The notes: generated by a model not told the origin, from the sequence alone. A stretch of 44,574 bases of DNA from Desulfurivibrio sp. (GCA_003605035.1 QZKJ01000046.1:1-44574), one strand, 5' to 3'; positions 16,297 to 25,368 are shown, numbered from the stretch's first letter. Numbers and translations are program-made.

Positions 16297-17817
16297 TCAG
16301 CTCTCATTCTCTTGTCCGGCGGGCAGCAGAAAGCCCTGCTCAACCAGTTTACGGATGAGCTGGCAGACCAGCGGGGCGAGCCGGGCCGGATCAGCCTTCA
16401 GCGCCGCCGCCATGTCCGGCAGCAGTTCCTGCAGGGTTCTCTTGCCGTCGCAATGGATCATCAGGTTGGCCATGAAGGTGTCGGAATTGCCCTGAAAAGC
16501 CAGCCCCCTGGCCAGCTGGATGGTGGAGCCGCTCACCTGCCAGCCCTGCGCGGAAGGAGTGAACTGCTGCTCCAGCCGCAGATCAGGGGAAAACCGCAGC
16601 CGGCAGGCGAGCAGGGCCGCATCCTCTTGCACCGTCTCCAGAAAATCCCGCAGGGCAAAGCCCCTGGCCACATCCTCGCCGCAGGGGCCGATCATCCTCT
16701 CCGGGCTCTCGTCGGCGCAAAACCAGTTTGTTCCGTTGCTCCTGCGGCGCATGGTGATGAGTCCCGCGCCGAATGAGGCGATGCCCAGCCGCTCATAGTA
16801 GTCCAGCCACTGGTGGAAGCGCTGGGAGAACCCGGTTTCGCCGTCGCTGAATTCGGTATGACGGATCCACTTGGAGCCGTAGGCTGCGGGGGAAAGCGAT
16901 TCCGAACGCATCACCCAGACATCGCAGTTGCTGCCGCCAAACCACTGGGCCAGCTGCTGCCCCCAGTCGCCGCCGTCTTTCTCCGCCCAGTTGCAGAGGA
17001 TCTGGCAGAAGCCGCCCTCCGTAAGAAAAGCGGGCGCCTGCCGGGCGATCCGGCGGCAGACCGAATCGGCCTCAAGGCCGGCGTCGCGGTAAATGAACCG
17101 GCTTTCCGGCGAGATGACAAAGGGCGGGTTGCTGATGATGAGATCAAATTGCCTTTCCGCCACCGGCCCGAAGAAATCCCCCTCCAGGCAGTCGACATTG
17201 CTGATGTTGTTCAGCCGGGCATTGAAGGCGGCGAGCCGCACGGCCCTGGGGTTGAGGTCCACCGCCGCCACCCGGCTGCTGTGCGGGGCGGCGAGAAAGG
17301 CATGCACCCCGCAGCCGCAGCCCAGATCAAGGGTCTGGCGGCAGTGCCGGCGGATGGTGAGCTGGCTTAAGGTGATGGTGCTGCCGCCGATGCCCATGAC
17401 ATACCGGCTGCGCTGCGGGGTCTGCAGCAGGGCGGGCAGGTCAAAGGCCAGGATCAGGTTGCGGAAGGGCAGGAGTTTCAGGGCGGCCGTCACCTGGCTG
17501 CCGTGGCGGCGCACCAGCCCGGCCTGCAGCCAGGAGTCGGCTGCCATGGGCCGGATGGCCTGGGCAAAGGTGTCCGCCTCCACCGGCATCTCCATGAGAA
17601 AGAGGCGGATCAGGGTATGCAGGGCCGAGCCGCCGGCGGTCCGGTCAAGCAGCAGGGGATGATCGCTGGCCAGGTCGGGGAGGTCATTGATGCCGATGGC
17701 CTCAAGCACGCTCTCGTCAAGAAAGCCTGCCGCGGCCAGCAGATCGCGCAGGCGCTGGTAATCGTCCGCATCGGCAAAGTCAAATAAGGGGTCGCTGTTC
17801 TGGTCCGGGTTCATCAT
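16297..17817 (-). CDS. Class I SAM-dependent methyltransferase with C-terminal winged-helix-like domain
   Basis: This protein of about 506 residues has a helical N-terminal domain (about 1-150). A Rossmann methyltransferase core follows, with motif I DLGCGCGVHAFLA and motif IV NPPF, which is typical of N5-glutamine and N6-adenine methyltransferases. The C-terminal part contains a CDGKRTLQELLPDM segment like a PqqD or winged-helix domain. The architecture resembles DUF7059-type methyltransferases; the substrate cannot be named. Three ATGs in a row (17820, 17817, 17814) follow an AGGGAGGA Shine-Dalgarno, and the middle one has the best spacing. The gene runs against the T6SS genes on both sides, converging on the first operon with only 35 nt between stops. 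It may be unrelated to secretion. Confidence 0.82.
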   Translation of the reverse strand: MMNPDQNSDPLFDFADADDYQRLRDLLAAAGFLDESVLEAIGINDLPDLASDHPLLLDRTAGGSALHTLIRLFLMEMPVEADTFAQAIRPMAADSWLQAGLVRRHGSQVTAALKLLPFRNLILAFDLPALLQTPQRSRYVMGIGGSTITLSQLTIRRHCRQTLDLGCGCGVHAFLAAPHSSRVAAVDLNPRAVRLAAFNARLNNISNVDCLEGDFFGPVAERQFDLIISNPPFVISPESRFIYRDAGLEADSVCRRIARQAPAFLTEGGFCQILCNWAEKDGGDWGQQLAQWFGGSNCDVWVMRSESLSPAAYGSKWIRHTEFSDGETGFSQRFHQWLDYYERLGIASFGAGLITMRRRSNGTNWFCADESPERMIGPCGEDVARGFALRDFLETVQEDAALLACRLRFSPDLRLEQQFTPSAQGWQVSGSTIQLARGLAFQGNSDTFMANLMIHCDGKRTLQELLPDMAAALKADPARLAPLVCQLIRKLVEQGFLLPAGQENES

Positions 17818-17836
17818 CATAATCCTCCCTGGTATT

Positions 17837-17907
17837 GTAGGAGGGGGCCATGCCCCCGATCCTGGATTACAGAACCACTGCTTGTCGCGAGCAGGGCTCG
17901 CTCCTGC
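17837..17907. repeat. REPIN-like inverted REP pair, copy 1
   Basis: A 24-base REP-like unit (17837-17860) and a diverged inverted mate (17884-17907) flank a 23-nt spacer. Relative to the copy at 38813, the left unit swaps a C/G pair for G/C inside its small palindrome, and the right unit swaps G/C for A/T. Both changes keep the stems paired. The element lies between the methyltransferase gene and the sheath gene. Confidence 0.75.
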
Positions 17908-18077
17908 GCCGAGCCGCAGCAAACGGGGTGAATCGCTCACCCGCTGCATGGAGTTTTTTCTGCCATTTGACATGACAGATGAGAGTAAATCCGCTATTTT
18001 AATGAAAATATACGATTGTTTGCCCGGCGTAAAATAAAATTTACTTTTTGTTAATCAGTAAATAAGGGGGTTTTGTC

Positions 18078-19598
18078 ATGCCTGATCCCATCACCATCAG
18101 CGAGTATGATTTTGCCGTAGTCAGCGATATGGAAAAGACGAAGAGCAAGCCGCAGCCTGACACCCCTTTCCGCATCCTGGTCCTGGGGGATTTCGGCGGC
18201 CGTACCAGGGTGGCGGGGGGAGCCGCCAGACTGCGGCCAATGGCGGTGGACCGTGACAATATCGACACCCTGCTGGATCGCCTGCAGGTGGAGATCGCCC
18301 TGCCCCTGACCGGCCGGGACCAGCCGCCGCTCATCATCCGCTTTGCCGCCATGGATGATTTCCATCCCGACCGCCTCTACCAGCGCCTGGAAATTTTTGC
18401 GGAGCTGCGGGAGATGCGGGAAGCTCTGGATGACCCGGTCGCGCTGGCCGCGTTCACTGATGAACTGCGGGCCGAGCCGTCCGTAACAGAGCAGCCGGAG
18501 ATGCCGCCGCTGCAGGCGCCTCGGGAAGAGGCCGGGCTGCTCGATCAGATCATTGACCAGACCGCGCATCCCGCATCCCGGCCGGCCTCACCGCGGCCAG
18601 GCAGCCAGCTCGACAGCTTTGTGCGGCAGCTCGTCAGGCCGCATCTGCTGGCCAGGGCCAATCCCAAGCAGCAGGAGATGCTTGACGCGGTGGACCGGGC
18701 CGCGGCTGAGCTGATGCGGCTGATCCTCGGCCATCCCCGTTTCCAGGCAATGGAGGCGGCCTGGCGGGGACTGGATTTTCTGGCTTCCCGGTTGGAGACC
18801 GATGACAAGCTCGGGATTTATCTGCTTGATCTGAGCAGGGAGGAGCTTTCCGCCGATCTGGCTGGTGACGATCTGCGCAGATCCGCCATCTGCCGTCTGC
18901 TGGTGGAGGAGGCGGTGCACACCCCGGGCGGGGTGCCCTGGGCGGTGGTGGCCGGCTGCTACAGCCTGGAAAAGAGCGGAGCGGACATCGGCCTGCTGCT
19001 CCGTTTGGCGCAGATTGCCGAAGCTGCCGGGGCACCGTTTCTCGCCGCGGCAAGCGACCAGATGCTCTGTGGCCAATCCCTGCACCAGACCCCTGATCCC
19101 GATGACTGGCAGCCCCGGACGGATGCGGCGGCGGAAGAGGCGTGGCAGCTGCTGCGCAGCCTGCCCGAGGCGCAATACCTGGGTCTGGTCCTGCCCCGCC
19201 TGCTGCTGCGGCTGCCCTATGGTGCCGGCAGCGATCCCCTTGATTCCCTGAGCTTTGAGGAGCTTGGCGCAGAAGGCGGCCACCAGAACTATCTGTGGGG
19301 CAATCCCGTGCTGGCCTGCGCCCTGCTGCTGGGCCAGGCCTTCAGTCGCCAGGGCTGGCAGATGAGGCCGGGAGAGGTGGACGAGATCAACAGTCTCCCC
19401 CTGCCTGTCTATCAACAGGAGGGCGAGTCGCGCACCAAGCCCTGCGCCGAGGTGGTGCTCAGCCTGCGGGCCGCGGAGCGGATCATGGAGGCGGGTCTCA
19501 TGCCGCTGCTTTCCTTTGTCAATCAGGACCGGGTGCGGCTGGCCCGTTTCCAGTCCATTGCCGAGCCGCCCACCCGGCTCGCCGGACCATGGAGCTGA
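18078..19598 (+). CDS. tssC: T6SS contractile sheath protein, TssB-TssC fusion-like
   Basis: This 506-residue protein appears to join both sheath subunits. Residues about 28-140 look like TssB: FRILVLGDFGGR, AVDRDNIDTLLDRL and RFAAMDDFHPDRLYQRL. A linker rich in Pro and acidic residues (about 145-175) follows. The rest is TssC-like: HPRFQAMEAAWRGLDFL, LLDLSREELSADL, GVPWAVVAGCYSLE, GAPFLAAASDQM, LPRLLLRLPYG and YLWGNPVLACALLLG. Usual TssB and TssC are separate proteins of about 165 and 490 residues, so this chain is compact. AAGGGGG lies upstream of the ATG. No TssA, E, F, G, K, L, M, Hcp or ClpV gene follows, which is unusual for a sheath locus. Confidence 0.85.
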   Translation: MPDPITISEYDFAVVSDMEKTKSKPQPDTPFRILVLGDFGGRTRVAGGAARLRPMAVDRDNIDTLLDRLQVEIALPLTGRDQPPLIIRFAAMDDFHPDRLYQRLEIFAELREMREALDDPVALAAFTDELRAEPSVTEQPEMPPLQAPREEAGLLDQIIDQTAHPASRPASPRPGSQLDSFVRQLVRPHLLARANPKQQEMLDAVDRAAAELMRLILGHPRFQAMEAAWRGLDFLASRLETDDKLGIYLLDLSREELSADLAGDDLRRSAICRLLVEEAVHTPGGVPWAVVAGCYSLEKSGADIGLLLRLAQIAEAAGAPFLAAASDQMLCGQSLHQTPDPDDWQPRTDAAAEEAWQLLRSLPEAQYLGLVLPRLLLRLPYGAGSDPLDSLSFEELGAEGGHQNYLWGNPVLACALLLGQAFSRQGWQMRPGEVDEINSLPLPVYQQEGESRTKPCAEVVLSLRAAERIMEAGLMPLLSFVNQDRVRLARFQSIAEPPTRLAGPWS

Positions 19599-19602
19599 AG
19601 TG

Positions 19603-20073
19603 ATGGCTGATCTGCTGGTCAAACTCTATGAACTGCCCGAAGAGGGGCCGCGGCTGGCAGGGCTGGCCGCTAACGGCATCATCATCCGCCGGGCCATGGC
19701 CTATGAAAAATTTCAGGTGGTTGACTGGGTGCGGGTCCATTTCGGCACCGGCTGGGCCGGTGAATGCGACGTGGCCTTTGCCAATGCTCCCATCTCCTGT
19801 TTCATCGCCACCATGCACGGCGCCATTGCCGGCTTTGCCTGCCATGACAGCACCATGAAGAATTTTTTCGGGCCCCTGGGCGTCAGCGAAGATTACCGGC
19901 ACCAAGGCATCGGCACCGCGCTCCTGCTGCGCTGCCTGCGCGGCATGGCGGCCGTCGGCTACGCTTACGCCATCATCGGCGGAGTGGGGGATGCCGCCTT
20001 TTATGCCGGCACGGTCAAGGCCATGGAAATCCCCGGCTCGACACCGGGTGTGTACCGGGACCGGCTGAGTTGA
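19603..20073 (+). CDS. GNAT family N-acetyltransferase
   Basis: This 156-residue protein starts four bases after the sheath gene stop, with GGAG at 19591-19594. The acetyl-CoA-binding motif A is clear: LGVSEDYRHQGIGTALLLRCL (about 105-125), preceded by the strand IAGFACHDS. It is of normal GNAT length and cytosolic, and the substrate is unknown. Its tight coupling to the sheath gene hints at a role in modifying a T6SS component or effector, but GNAT genes are common passengers. The family call is firm; the role is inference. Confidence 0.88.
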   Translation: MADLLVKLYELPEEGPRLAGLAANGIIIRRAMAYEKFQVVDWVRVHFGTGWAGECDVAFANAPISCFIATMHGAIAGFACHDSTMKNFFGPLGVSEDYRHQGIGTALLLRCLRGMAAVGYAYAIIGGVGDAAFYAGTVKAMEIPGSTPGVYRDRLS

Positions 20074-20251
20074 GGTAAGGGCTGCAGCCTCTTTCAGTTC
20101 TTTTTGGCCCCAATGGGGCTGGATAGGTTCTGAATCAGGATATTTGATAAGCACTTCAGCAACCTGACTTTGATTGTTGGGCCGTGTCGGATTCAAAAGT
20201 TTTCCGGCAAAGGCAAAGCGGTAGTATGTGCGGATTCCAATGGAGCAACAG

Positions 20252-21802
20252 ATGGCAAAAGTGAAGAAAAACAACGACAAAGAAGAACCGCTGGAAAAGC
20301 AGCTCTGGAAGGCGGCGGACAAGCTCAGAAAGAACATTGATGCGGCCGAGTATAAGCATATTGTGTTGGGTTTGATTTTTCTTCGATACATATCCGATGC
20401 CTTTGAGGAGTTGTACAACAAACTCAAGGCTGGCGAAGGGGAATACGCCGGCGCTGATCCCGAGGACAAGGACGAGTACAAGGCGGAAAATGTCTTTTTT
20501 GTGCCGGAGATTGCCCGGTGGCAATATATTCAAGCCAAGGCCAAACTGCCAGATATCGGCAAAAAGGTTGACGAGGCCATGGACGCCATCGAAAAGGATA
20601 ATCCATCGCTCAAGAACGTGCTTCCCAAGGTGTTTGCCAGGGGCAATCTCGACCCCGCCAATCTGGGCGGCCTCATCGATCTGGTGGGCAATATTGCCCT
20701 GGGTCACGCCAAGGCCCGCAGCGCCGACGTACTCGGTCATGTGTTTGAATATTTTCTGGGTGAATTCGCCCTGGCCGAAGGCAAAAAGGGCGGGCAGTTC
20801 TATACCCCTCGCTCCGTTGTTGAACTCCTGGTGGAGATGCTGGAACCGTACAAGGGCCGGGTCTTTGATCCCTGCTGCGGCTCCGGAGGCATGTTCGTGC
20901 AATCGGAAAAATTCGTCGCCGATCACCGGGGTAAGGTGAACGACATTTCCATTTACGGCCAGGAAAGCAACCATACCACCTGGCGGCTGGCCCGGATGAA
21001 CCTGGCGATCCGGGGCATTGACAGCTCCCAGGTGAAATGGAACAACGAGGGCTCTTTTCTGAACGACAGTCACAAGGACCTCAAAGCCGATTATGTGATT
21101 GCCAACCCGCCCTTCAATGACAGCGACTGGAGCGGCGAGCTGCTCAAAAAAGACGGCCGTTGGAAATACGGCATTCCGCCTGACGGCAGCGCCAACTACG
21201 CCTGGATACAACACTTCATCTATCACCTGAGCCCCAGCGGCCAGGCCGGTTTTGTTCTGGCCAAGGGTTCGCTCACTTCCAAGTCCTCCGGGGAGGGGGA
21301 TATCCGTAAAAGTTTGATCGAGGCCCGACTGGTGGACTGCATCGTCAATTTGCCTGCCAAGCTCTTCCTGAACACCCAGATCCCAGCCAGCCTGTGGTTT
21401 GTCAGCCGCAACAAGGCCAACGGCAGATTCCGCAACCGGACCGATGAAATCCTCTTCATCGACGCCCGCAACATGGGCCACCTGATCAACCGCCGGACAC
21501 GAGAATTTTCCGCCGAGGATATTACCCTCATCGCCTCGACTTATCACAATTGGAGGAATCCGAACGGGAATTATGCAGATGTAAAAGGTTTCTGCAACTC
21601 CGCCGGCATCGAGCGGGTCCGGGAGTTGGATTATGTACTCACCCCAGGCCGCTATGTGGGGCTGCCGGATGACGAAGACGAATTTGACTTCAAGGAACGT
21701 TTTACCAAACTGAAGGCGGAGTTTGAGGCGCAGTTGGAAGAGGAAACACGGCTGAACATATTGATTGCCGAAAATCTGGCAAAGGTGAAGATCGATGGCT
21801 AA
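20252..21802 (+). CDS. hsdM: Type I restriction-modification DNA methyltransferase subunit
   Basis: This 516-residue HsdM methylates adenine in the recognition sequence and forms the M2S core. The N-terminal helical domain has LEKQLWKAADKLRKNIDAAEY and LGLIFLRYISDAF. The catalytic domain shows GQFYTPRSVVELLVEML, SAM motif I FDPCCGSGGMF and motif IV NPPF. The tail runs into a coiled-coil-like LKAEFEAQLEEETR, which usually contacts HsdS. ATG 20252 is chosen for its GGAG at 20242-20245; two earlier in-frame ATGs lack a Shine-Dalgarno. It is the first gene of the defence operon and overlaps the KilA-N gene by 8 nt. From here to about 32.4 kb the sequence is visibly more A+T-rich than its flanks. 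Confidence 0.97.
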   Translation: MAKVKKNNDKEEPLEKQLWKAADKLRKNIDAAEYKHIVLGLIFLRYISDAFEELYNKLKAGEGEYAGADPEDKDEYKAENVFFVPEIARWQYIQAKAKLPDIGKKVDEAMDAIEKDNPSLKNVLPKVFARGNLDPANLGGLIDLVGNIALGHAKARSADVLGHVFEYFLGEFALAEGKKGGQFYTPRSVVELLVEMLEPYKGRVFDPCCGSGGMFVQSEKFVADHRGKVNDISIYGQESNHTTWRLARMNLAIRGIDSSQVKWNNEGSFLNDSHKDLKADYVIANPPFNDSDWSGELLKKDGRWKYGIPPDGSANYAWIQHFIYHLSPSGQAGFVLAKGSLTSKSSGEGDIRKSLIEARLVDCIVNLPAKLFLNTQIPASLWFVSRNKANGRFRNRTDEILFIDARNMGHLINRRTREFSAEDITLIASTYHNWRNPNGNYADVKGFCNSAGIERVRELDYVLTPGRYVGLPDDEDEFDFKERFTKLKAEFEAQLEEETRLNILIAENLAKVKIDG

Positions 21803-22604
21803 ACTGGAGGTTCAGGGCAGAGAGATCAACGTCATCTCAGCGGAGCAGCAGGATTATATTTCCTTAACCGACATGGTCAGAAATATTGAGAATGGTTCCG
21901 CGCTCATTGAAAAGTGGCTGCGAAACAAAAATACCATAGAATTCCTCGGCGTATGGGAAGAGATTTACAATCCGGAATTTAATTCCCCCGAATTCGAGGG
22001 AATTAAAAACCAGGCCGGCTTAAACCGCTTTGTCCTTTCGGTAAAACAATGGGTTGACAAAACCAATTCGAAAGGGATCATGGCCAAGGCGGGCAGATAC
22101 GGCGGCACCTATGCCCACAAGGATATCGCCTTTGAGTTCGCCTCGTGGATCTCTCCGCAATTCAAACTCTACCTGATCAAGGAATTTCAACGCCTCAAGG
22201 ACCAGGAAAGGGAGCAGCTCGGCTGGGATATCCGCCGGAACCTGGCCAGGATCAACTACCGCATCCATACCGACGCCATCAAGGAAAACCTGATTCCGCC
22301 GGAATTGAGCAAGTCCCAGACCAGCGCTGTTTACGCCGGCGAGGCGGACATCCTGAACATGGCCCTTTTCGGGGTCACCGCCGCCCAATGGCGAGAGGCG
22401 AATCCGGGCAGAAAAGGAAATATCCGGGATTACGCCGATGTGTCCCAACTGGTCTGCCTGTCAAATCTTGAAAACCTCAATGCCCATTTCATCGGTGATG
22501 GCCTCTCCCAGGAGGTGCGCCTTGAACGGCTCAACAGAATCGCCATCCAGCAGATGCGGATTCTGACCGCTGATGACGGGGTTAAAAGGCTGGAGGGGAA
22601 GTGA
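21795..22604 (+). CDS. KilA-N domain protein inside the type I R-M operon
   Basis: This 269-residue protein begins like a virus or phage KilA-N DNA-binding protein: YISLTDMVRNIENG near residue 21, an EKWLRNKNTIEFLGVWE segment at about 39-55, and TYAHKDIAFEFASWISPQFKLYLIKEFQRLK at about 98-128 (split here only for description). The C-terminal half is helical, with AGEADILNMALFGVTAAQW, a pattern seen in bacterial KilA-N homologues linked to R-M loci. It overlaps hsdM (8 nt) and hsdS (ATG within the stop), so it is translated with both subunits. A regulatory or nucleic-acid-binding accessory role is likely; no catalytic motif is seen. Confidence 0.85.
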   Translation: MAKLEVQGREINVISAEQQDYISLTDMVRNIENGSALIEKWLRNKNTIEFLGVWEEIYNPEFNSPEFEGIKNQAGLNRFVLSVKQWVDKTNSKGIMAKAGRYGGTYAHKDIAFEFASWISPQFKLYLIKEFQRLKDQEREQLGWDIRRNLARINYRIHTDAIKENLIPPELSKSQTSAVYAGEADILNMALFGVTAAQWREANPGRKGNIRDYADVSQLVCLSNLENLNAHFIGDGLSQEVRLERLNRIAIQQMRILTADDGVKRLEGK

Positions 22605-23650
22605 TGGGGGAATACCAAAAGTTAAAAATAGGTGACATCCTCACGCTTGAATATGGCAAGGGTTTAAAGGATTACCGATCAGGCACTGGTAAATATGATG
22701 TTTTTGGCACAAATGGGAAAATTGGGCTATCCGATGAATTTCTTTACGATAAACCTTCTGTAATAATTGGAAGAAAAGGTGCTTACAGAGAAGTTTACTT
22801 AGCAAATCGGCCATTTTTTGTCATTGATACAGCTTTTTACACAAAGAAAAGAATCAAAGATCTTGATACACTTTTTCTCTATTTCTGGTTCAAGAACATT
22901 GATATCAATGAAATGGATAGCGGTTCTGCAATCCCTTCAACGAGCAGAGACGAAATCTATGATTTAGATATCAAACTTCCCCCTCCCCCCGAGCAAAAAG
23001 CCATAGCCTCGGTCCTTTCCAGTTTCGACGACAAAATAGACCTGCTCCACCGTCAGAACAAAACCCTCGAAGCCATGGCCGAAACCCTTTTCCGGCAGTG
23101 GTTTGTGGAGGAAGCGCAGGATGATTGGGAGGTGGGCAAAATCGAAGATTTATTTGTGCTGCAAAGAGGATTTGATTTGCCTTCGCAAAACAGGATTGAC
23201 GGTCCAAATCCAATTTATGCTGCAAGTGGGTATAACGGAGGACATGCTGAGTACAGAGTCAAAGGTCCTGGTGTTACTACTGGCCGAAGCGGTTTGTTGG
23301 GAAAAGTGTTCTTCGTGCTTGATGATTTTTGGCCACTAAATACTTCGCTTTACGTGAAAGAATTTAGGCGAGCAACCCCGTTATTCGCATACTTTTTTCT
23401 TAAATCCCTGGATTTGGATTCATACAATGCTGGTTCTGCTGTTCCAACGTTAAACCGGAATCATGTCCATGAGGAAACTGTGTTGTTGCCCCCTTCCTGG
23501 CAGATCTCCCGCTTTGAGCAAACCGCTTTTCCGCTTTATTTGAAAATTAAACAAAATGAGTTGCAGGTTCGGCATTTAGAAAAACTCCGTGACACCCTGC
23601 TCCCCAAGCTGATGAGCGGCAAGGTCCGGGTTGAATGCATAGCAGACTAA
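22604..23650 (+). CDS. hsdS: Type I restriction-modification specificity subunit
   Basis: This 348-residue HsdS sets the DNA target of the complex. It has two target-recognition domains (about 1-120 and 165-300). The central conserved helix has LPPPPEQKAIASVLSSFDDK and a later TLFRQWFVEE, and the C-terminal conserved helix ends LEKLRDTLLPKLMSGKVRV. The first recognition domain (about 22.62-22.98 kb) is markedly A+T-rich, as is usual for these fast-exchanging domains. ATG 22604 overlaps the previous stop (TGATG), with GGAGGGG (22592-22598) as Shine-Dalgarno. It looks intact and full length. Confidence 0.95.
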   Translation: MGEYQKLKIGDILTLEYGKGLKDYRSGTGKYDVFGTNGKIGLSDEFLYDKPSVIIGRKGAYREVYLANRPFFVIDTAFYTKKRIKDLDTLFLYFWFKNIDINEMDSGSAIPSTSRDEIYDLDIKLPPPPEQKAIASVLSSFDDKIDLLHRQNKTLEAMAETLFRQWFVEEAQDDWEVGKIEDLFVLQRGFDLPSQNRIDGPNPIYAASGYNGGHAEYRVKGPGVTTGRSGLLGKVFFVLDDFWPLNTSLYVKEFRRATPLFAYFFLKSLDLDSYNAGSAVPTLNRNHVHEETVLLPPSWQISRFEQTAFPLYLKIKQNELQVRHLEKLRDTLLPKLMSGKVRVECIAD

Positions 23651-23661
23651 GAGATTGATAA

Positions 23662-24306
23662 ATGGAAAGGCTGAAAAAGGTAATCGAACAACACGGCAGG
23701 TGGTCGGCATTGACCACCTACACGGACCGTATTGAAGCCCACGTTTCAACTGATTTCAGCCATGCCGTTGAGAACGCCAAAGCCCTTCTTGAGACCATCG
23801 GCAAAGAAATTTGCACTACCAAGGGCGTGACACTCGGGGCAACCCCAAGCACCAATGCAATTATGAAAAAGGCGTTCACTGCCATAGGGTATTCAAACGC
23901 AACTCTGGTCACGCAAATTTCGACAGCACTGGCCACCATCGGCCAGCAGATGGGCAACCTCAGGAATGAAATCGGCACAACCTCTCACGGCAAATCCCTG
24001 GATGAGCTGAAAGAGAGGAACAACAAGATTGACGACTTGACCAGGGAGTTTCTTATTGATGCAACGGTTGTTGTGGCGGCATTTTTAATCCGAACATTCG
24101 AGAATGAAAATCCGCGTACAAAAGCCGAGGTGGTTGACACCAAGAAATTGTATACCGATGATGAAATATTCAACGAATTTTGGGATGAGCTGTACGGCGA
24201 GTTTGAGATGGGCAATTATTCATTTACCGCAAGTGAAATTCTTTTCAATGTCGATTATCTTGCCTATCTTGCTGAAAGCAAAAAGTATTCGGAAGAAGCC
24301 GGATAG
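23662..24306 (+). CDS. Abi_C-type abortive infection protein
   Basis: This 214-residue protein carries the pattern of the abortive-infection C-terminal (Abi_C) domain: HAVENAKALLETIGKEICTTKG (about 34-55), ISTALATIGQQMGNLRNEIGTTSHG (about 85-109, described in two parts) and a helical end. The conserved RN...G...HG signature is present. Abi_C proteins are found in phage-resistance loci; the activity is unknown. The gene lies 11 nt after hsdS and 51 nt before the ATPase gene, so it is embedded within the R-M operon. It probably adds an independent or conditional defence layer. The family call is by motif. Confidence 0.8.
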   Translation: MERLKKVIEQHGRWSALTTYTDRIEAHVSTDFSHAVENAKALLETIGKEICTTKGVTLGATPSTNAIMKKAFTAIGYSNATLVTQISTALATIGQQMGNLRNEIGTTSHGKSLDELKERNNKIDDLTREFLIDATVVVAAFLIRTFENENPRTKAEVVDTKKLYTDDEIFNEFWDELYGEFEMGNYSFTASEILFNVDYLAYLAESKKYSEEAG

Positions 24307-24357
24307 CAGAAAATATACTGGGCCGCATGTGCAACTTACCCTCTATTGGAGACCGTG

Positions 24358-25368
24358 ATGACTACCTCTGATTTAATTAAAAAAATGTTTTTATCCTTTC
24401 ACGATAAAAACAATGATGCCTTTTTCCTGGCGGCACGGGAATATATCGACCACGAAAAAAGAAAAAAACATACCATCGTTGCCAAGGAACTGGAAAAGGC
24501 CCTTTACAGCGCAAACGGTTCCTCGGAAAAGGGAAAGCGGTTTAAGAACGCCATGCCCATACCCCGAGATACGGAAAAAGGGTTCCCGCTGCTTGAAATC
24601 CAGCACTTTGACATCAGCATGGACAGCCTGTTGATCTGTTCTGAAACAAAGCAGCAATTGGAACAGATCATCAAGGAATTTAAGGATGCGGATGTTTTCG
24701 CGACCTACAATCTCCAGAACAAAAAAAAGGTCCTTTTGTGCGGCAAACCGGGGACCGGAAAAACCTTTTCCGCCCGGATCGTCAGTTCCGTCCTGCAAAT
24801 TCCGTTGGTGTATGTTCGATTTGACTCCATCATTTCATCGTATCTTGGCGAGACGGCCTCCAATCTCCGGAAAGTGTTCGATTTCATCGAAAACGGCACC
24901 TGGATCGTTCTTTTTGATGAGTTCGATATCATTGGCAAGAACCGGGACGACAGCCACGAACACGGGGAGATAAAAAGAGTCGTCAACAACTTCCTTCAGA
25001 TGCTGGACAACATCAAGGGTGACAGCCTTATCCTGGCGGCAACCAATCACCAGTATATGCTTGACCCGGCTATCTGGCGGCGCTTTGACGATGTTATTTA
25101 TTACGAACTCCCTGATGAAGATATCAGAAAAGCATTGTTTGAACTCTACCTGAGGCCGATCAAAAAAGATCCTGATATCGACTTCCCAAAAGCCGTGACT
25201 TTGACACAAAGTCTCTCACCGGCTGATATCAAAATGATAACCGAAGAGGCCATGAAGTTATCCATTCTTGATTCAAGGCCTTGTCTTTCACAAAGCGACA
25301 TCGAGGCCGCCATCCATAAATTCATCCGCCGTGAAAAGGTCAAGAATAATCAGATGGGGGATCGATAA
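24358..25368 (+). CDS. ietA: AAA+ ATPase of an IetAS-type defence pair
   Basis: This 336-residue protein has one AAA+ module: Walker A CGKPGTGKT (about 128-136), Walker B IVLFDEFD (about 183-190), sensor-1-like LILAATNH and an arginine-finger-like IWRRFDDVIYYELP. The N-terminal 110 residues are helical and may bind the partner or substrate. ATG 24358 has GGAG at 24348-24351. Its stop overlaps the start of the protease gene (TAATG). An AAA+ ATPase paired with a subtilisin-like protease is the IetAS arrangement, first described on rhizobial plasmids and later shown to confer phage resistance. Assignment rests on this pairing and domain content. Confidence 0.87.
   Translation: MTTSDLIKKMFLSFHDKNNDAFFLAAREYIDHEKRKKHTIVAKELEKALYSANGSSEKGKRFKNAMPIPRDTEKGFPLLEIQHFDISMDSLLICSETKQQLEQIIKEFKDADVFATYNLQNKKKVLLCGKPGTGKTFSARIVSSVLQIPLVYVRFDSIISSYLGETASNLRKVFDFIENGTWIVLFDEFDIIGKNRDDSHEHGEIKRVVNNFLQMLDNIKGDSLILAATNHQYMLDPAIWRRFDDVIYYELPDEDIRKALFELYLRPIKKDPDIDFPKAVTLTQSLSPADIKMITEEAMKLSILDSRPCLSQSDIEAAIHKFIRREKVKNNQMGDR

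Noticed and set aside
20077..20125. Possible terminator after the GNAT gene (GGCTGCAGCC and GCCCC/GGGGC palindromes near a T-run)
   Set aside because: The first palindrome leaves only a 3-bp stem after its loop, and the T-run precedes rather than follows the second.
20156..21547. Minus-strand open frame opposite hsdM
   Set aside because: hsdM carries all its catalytic motifs on the plus strand; the antisense frame has no Shine-Dalgarno or family signal.
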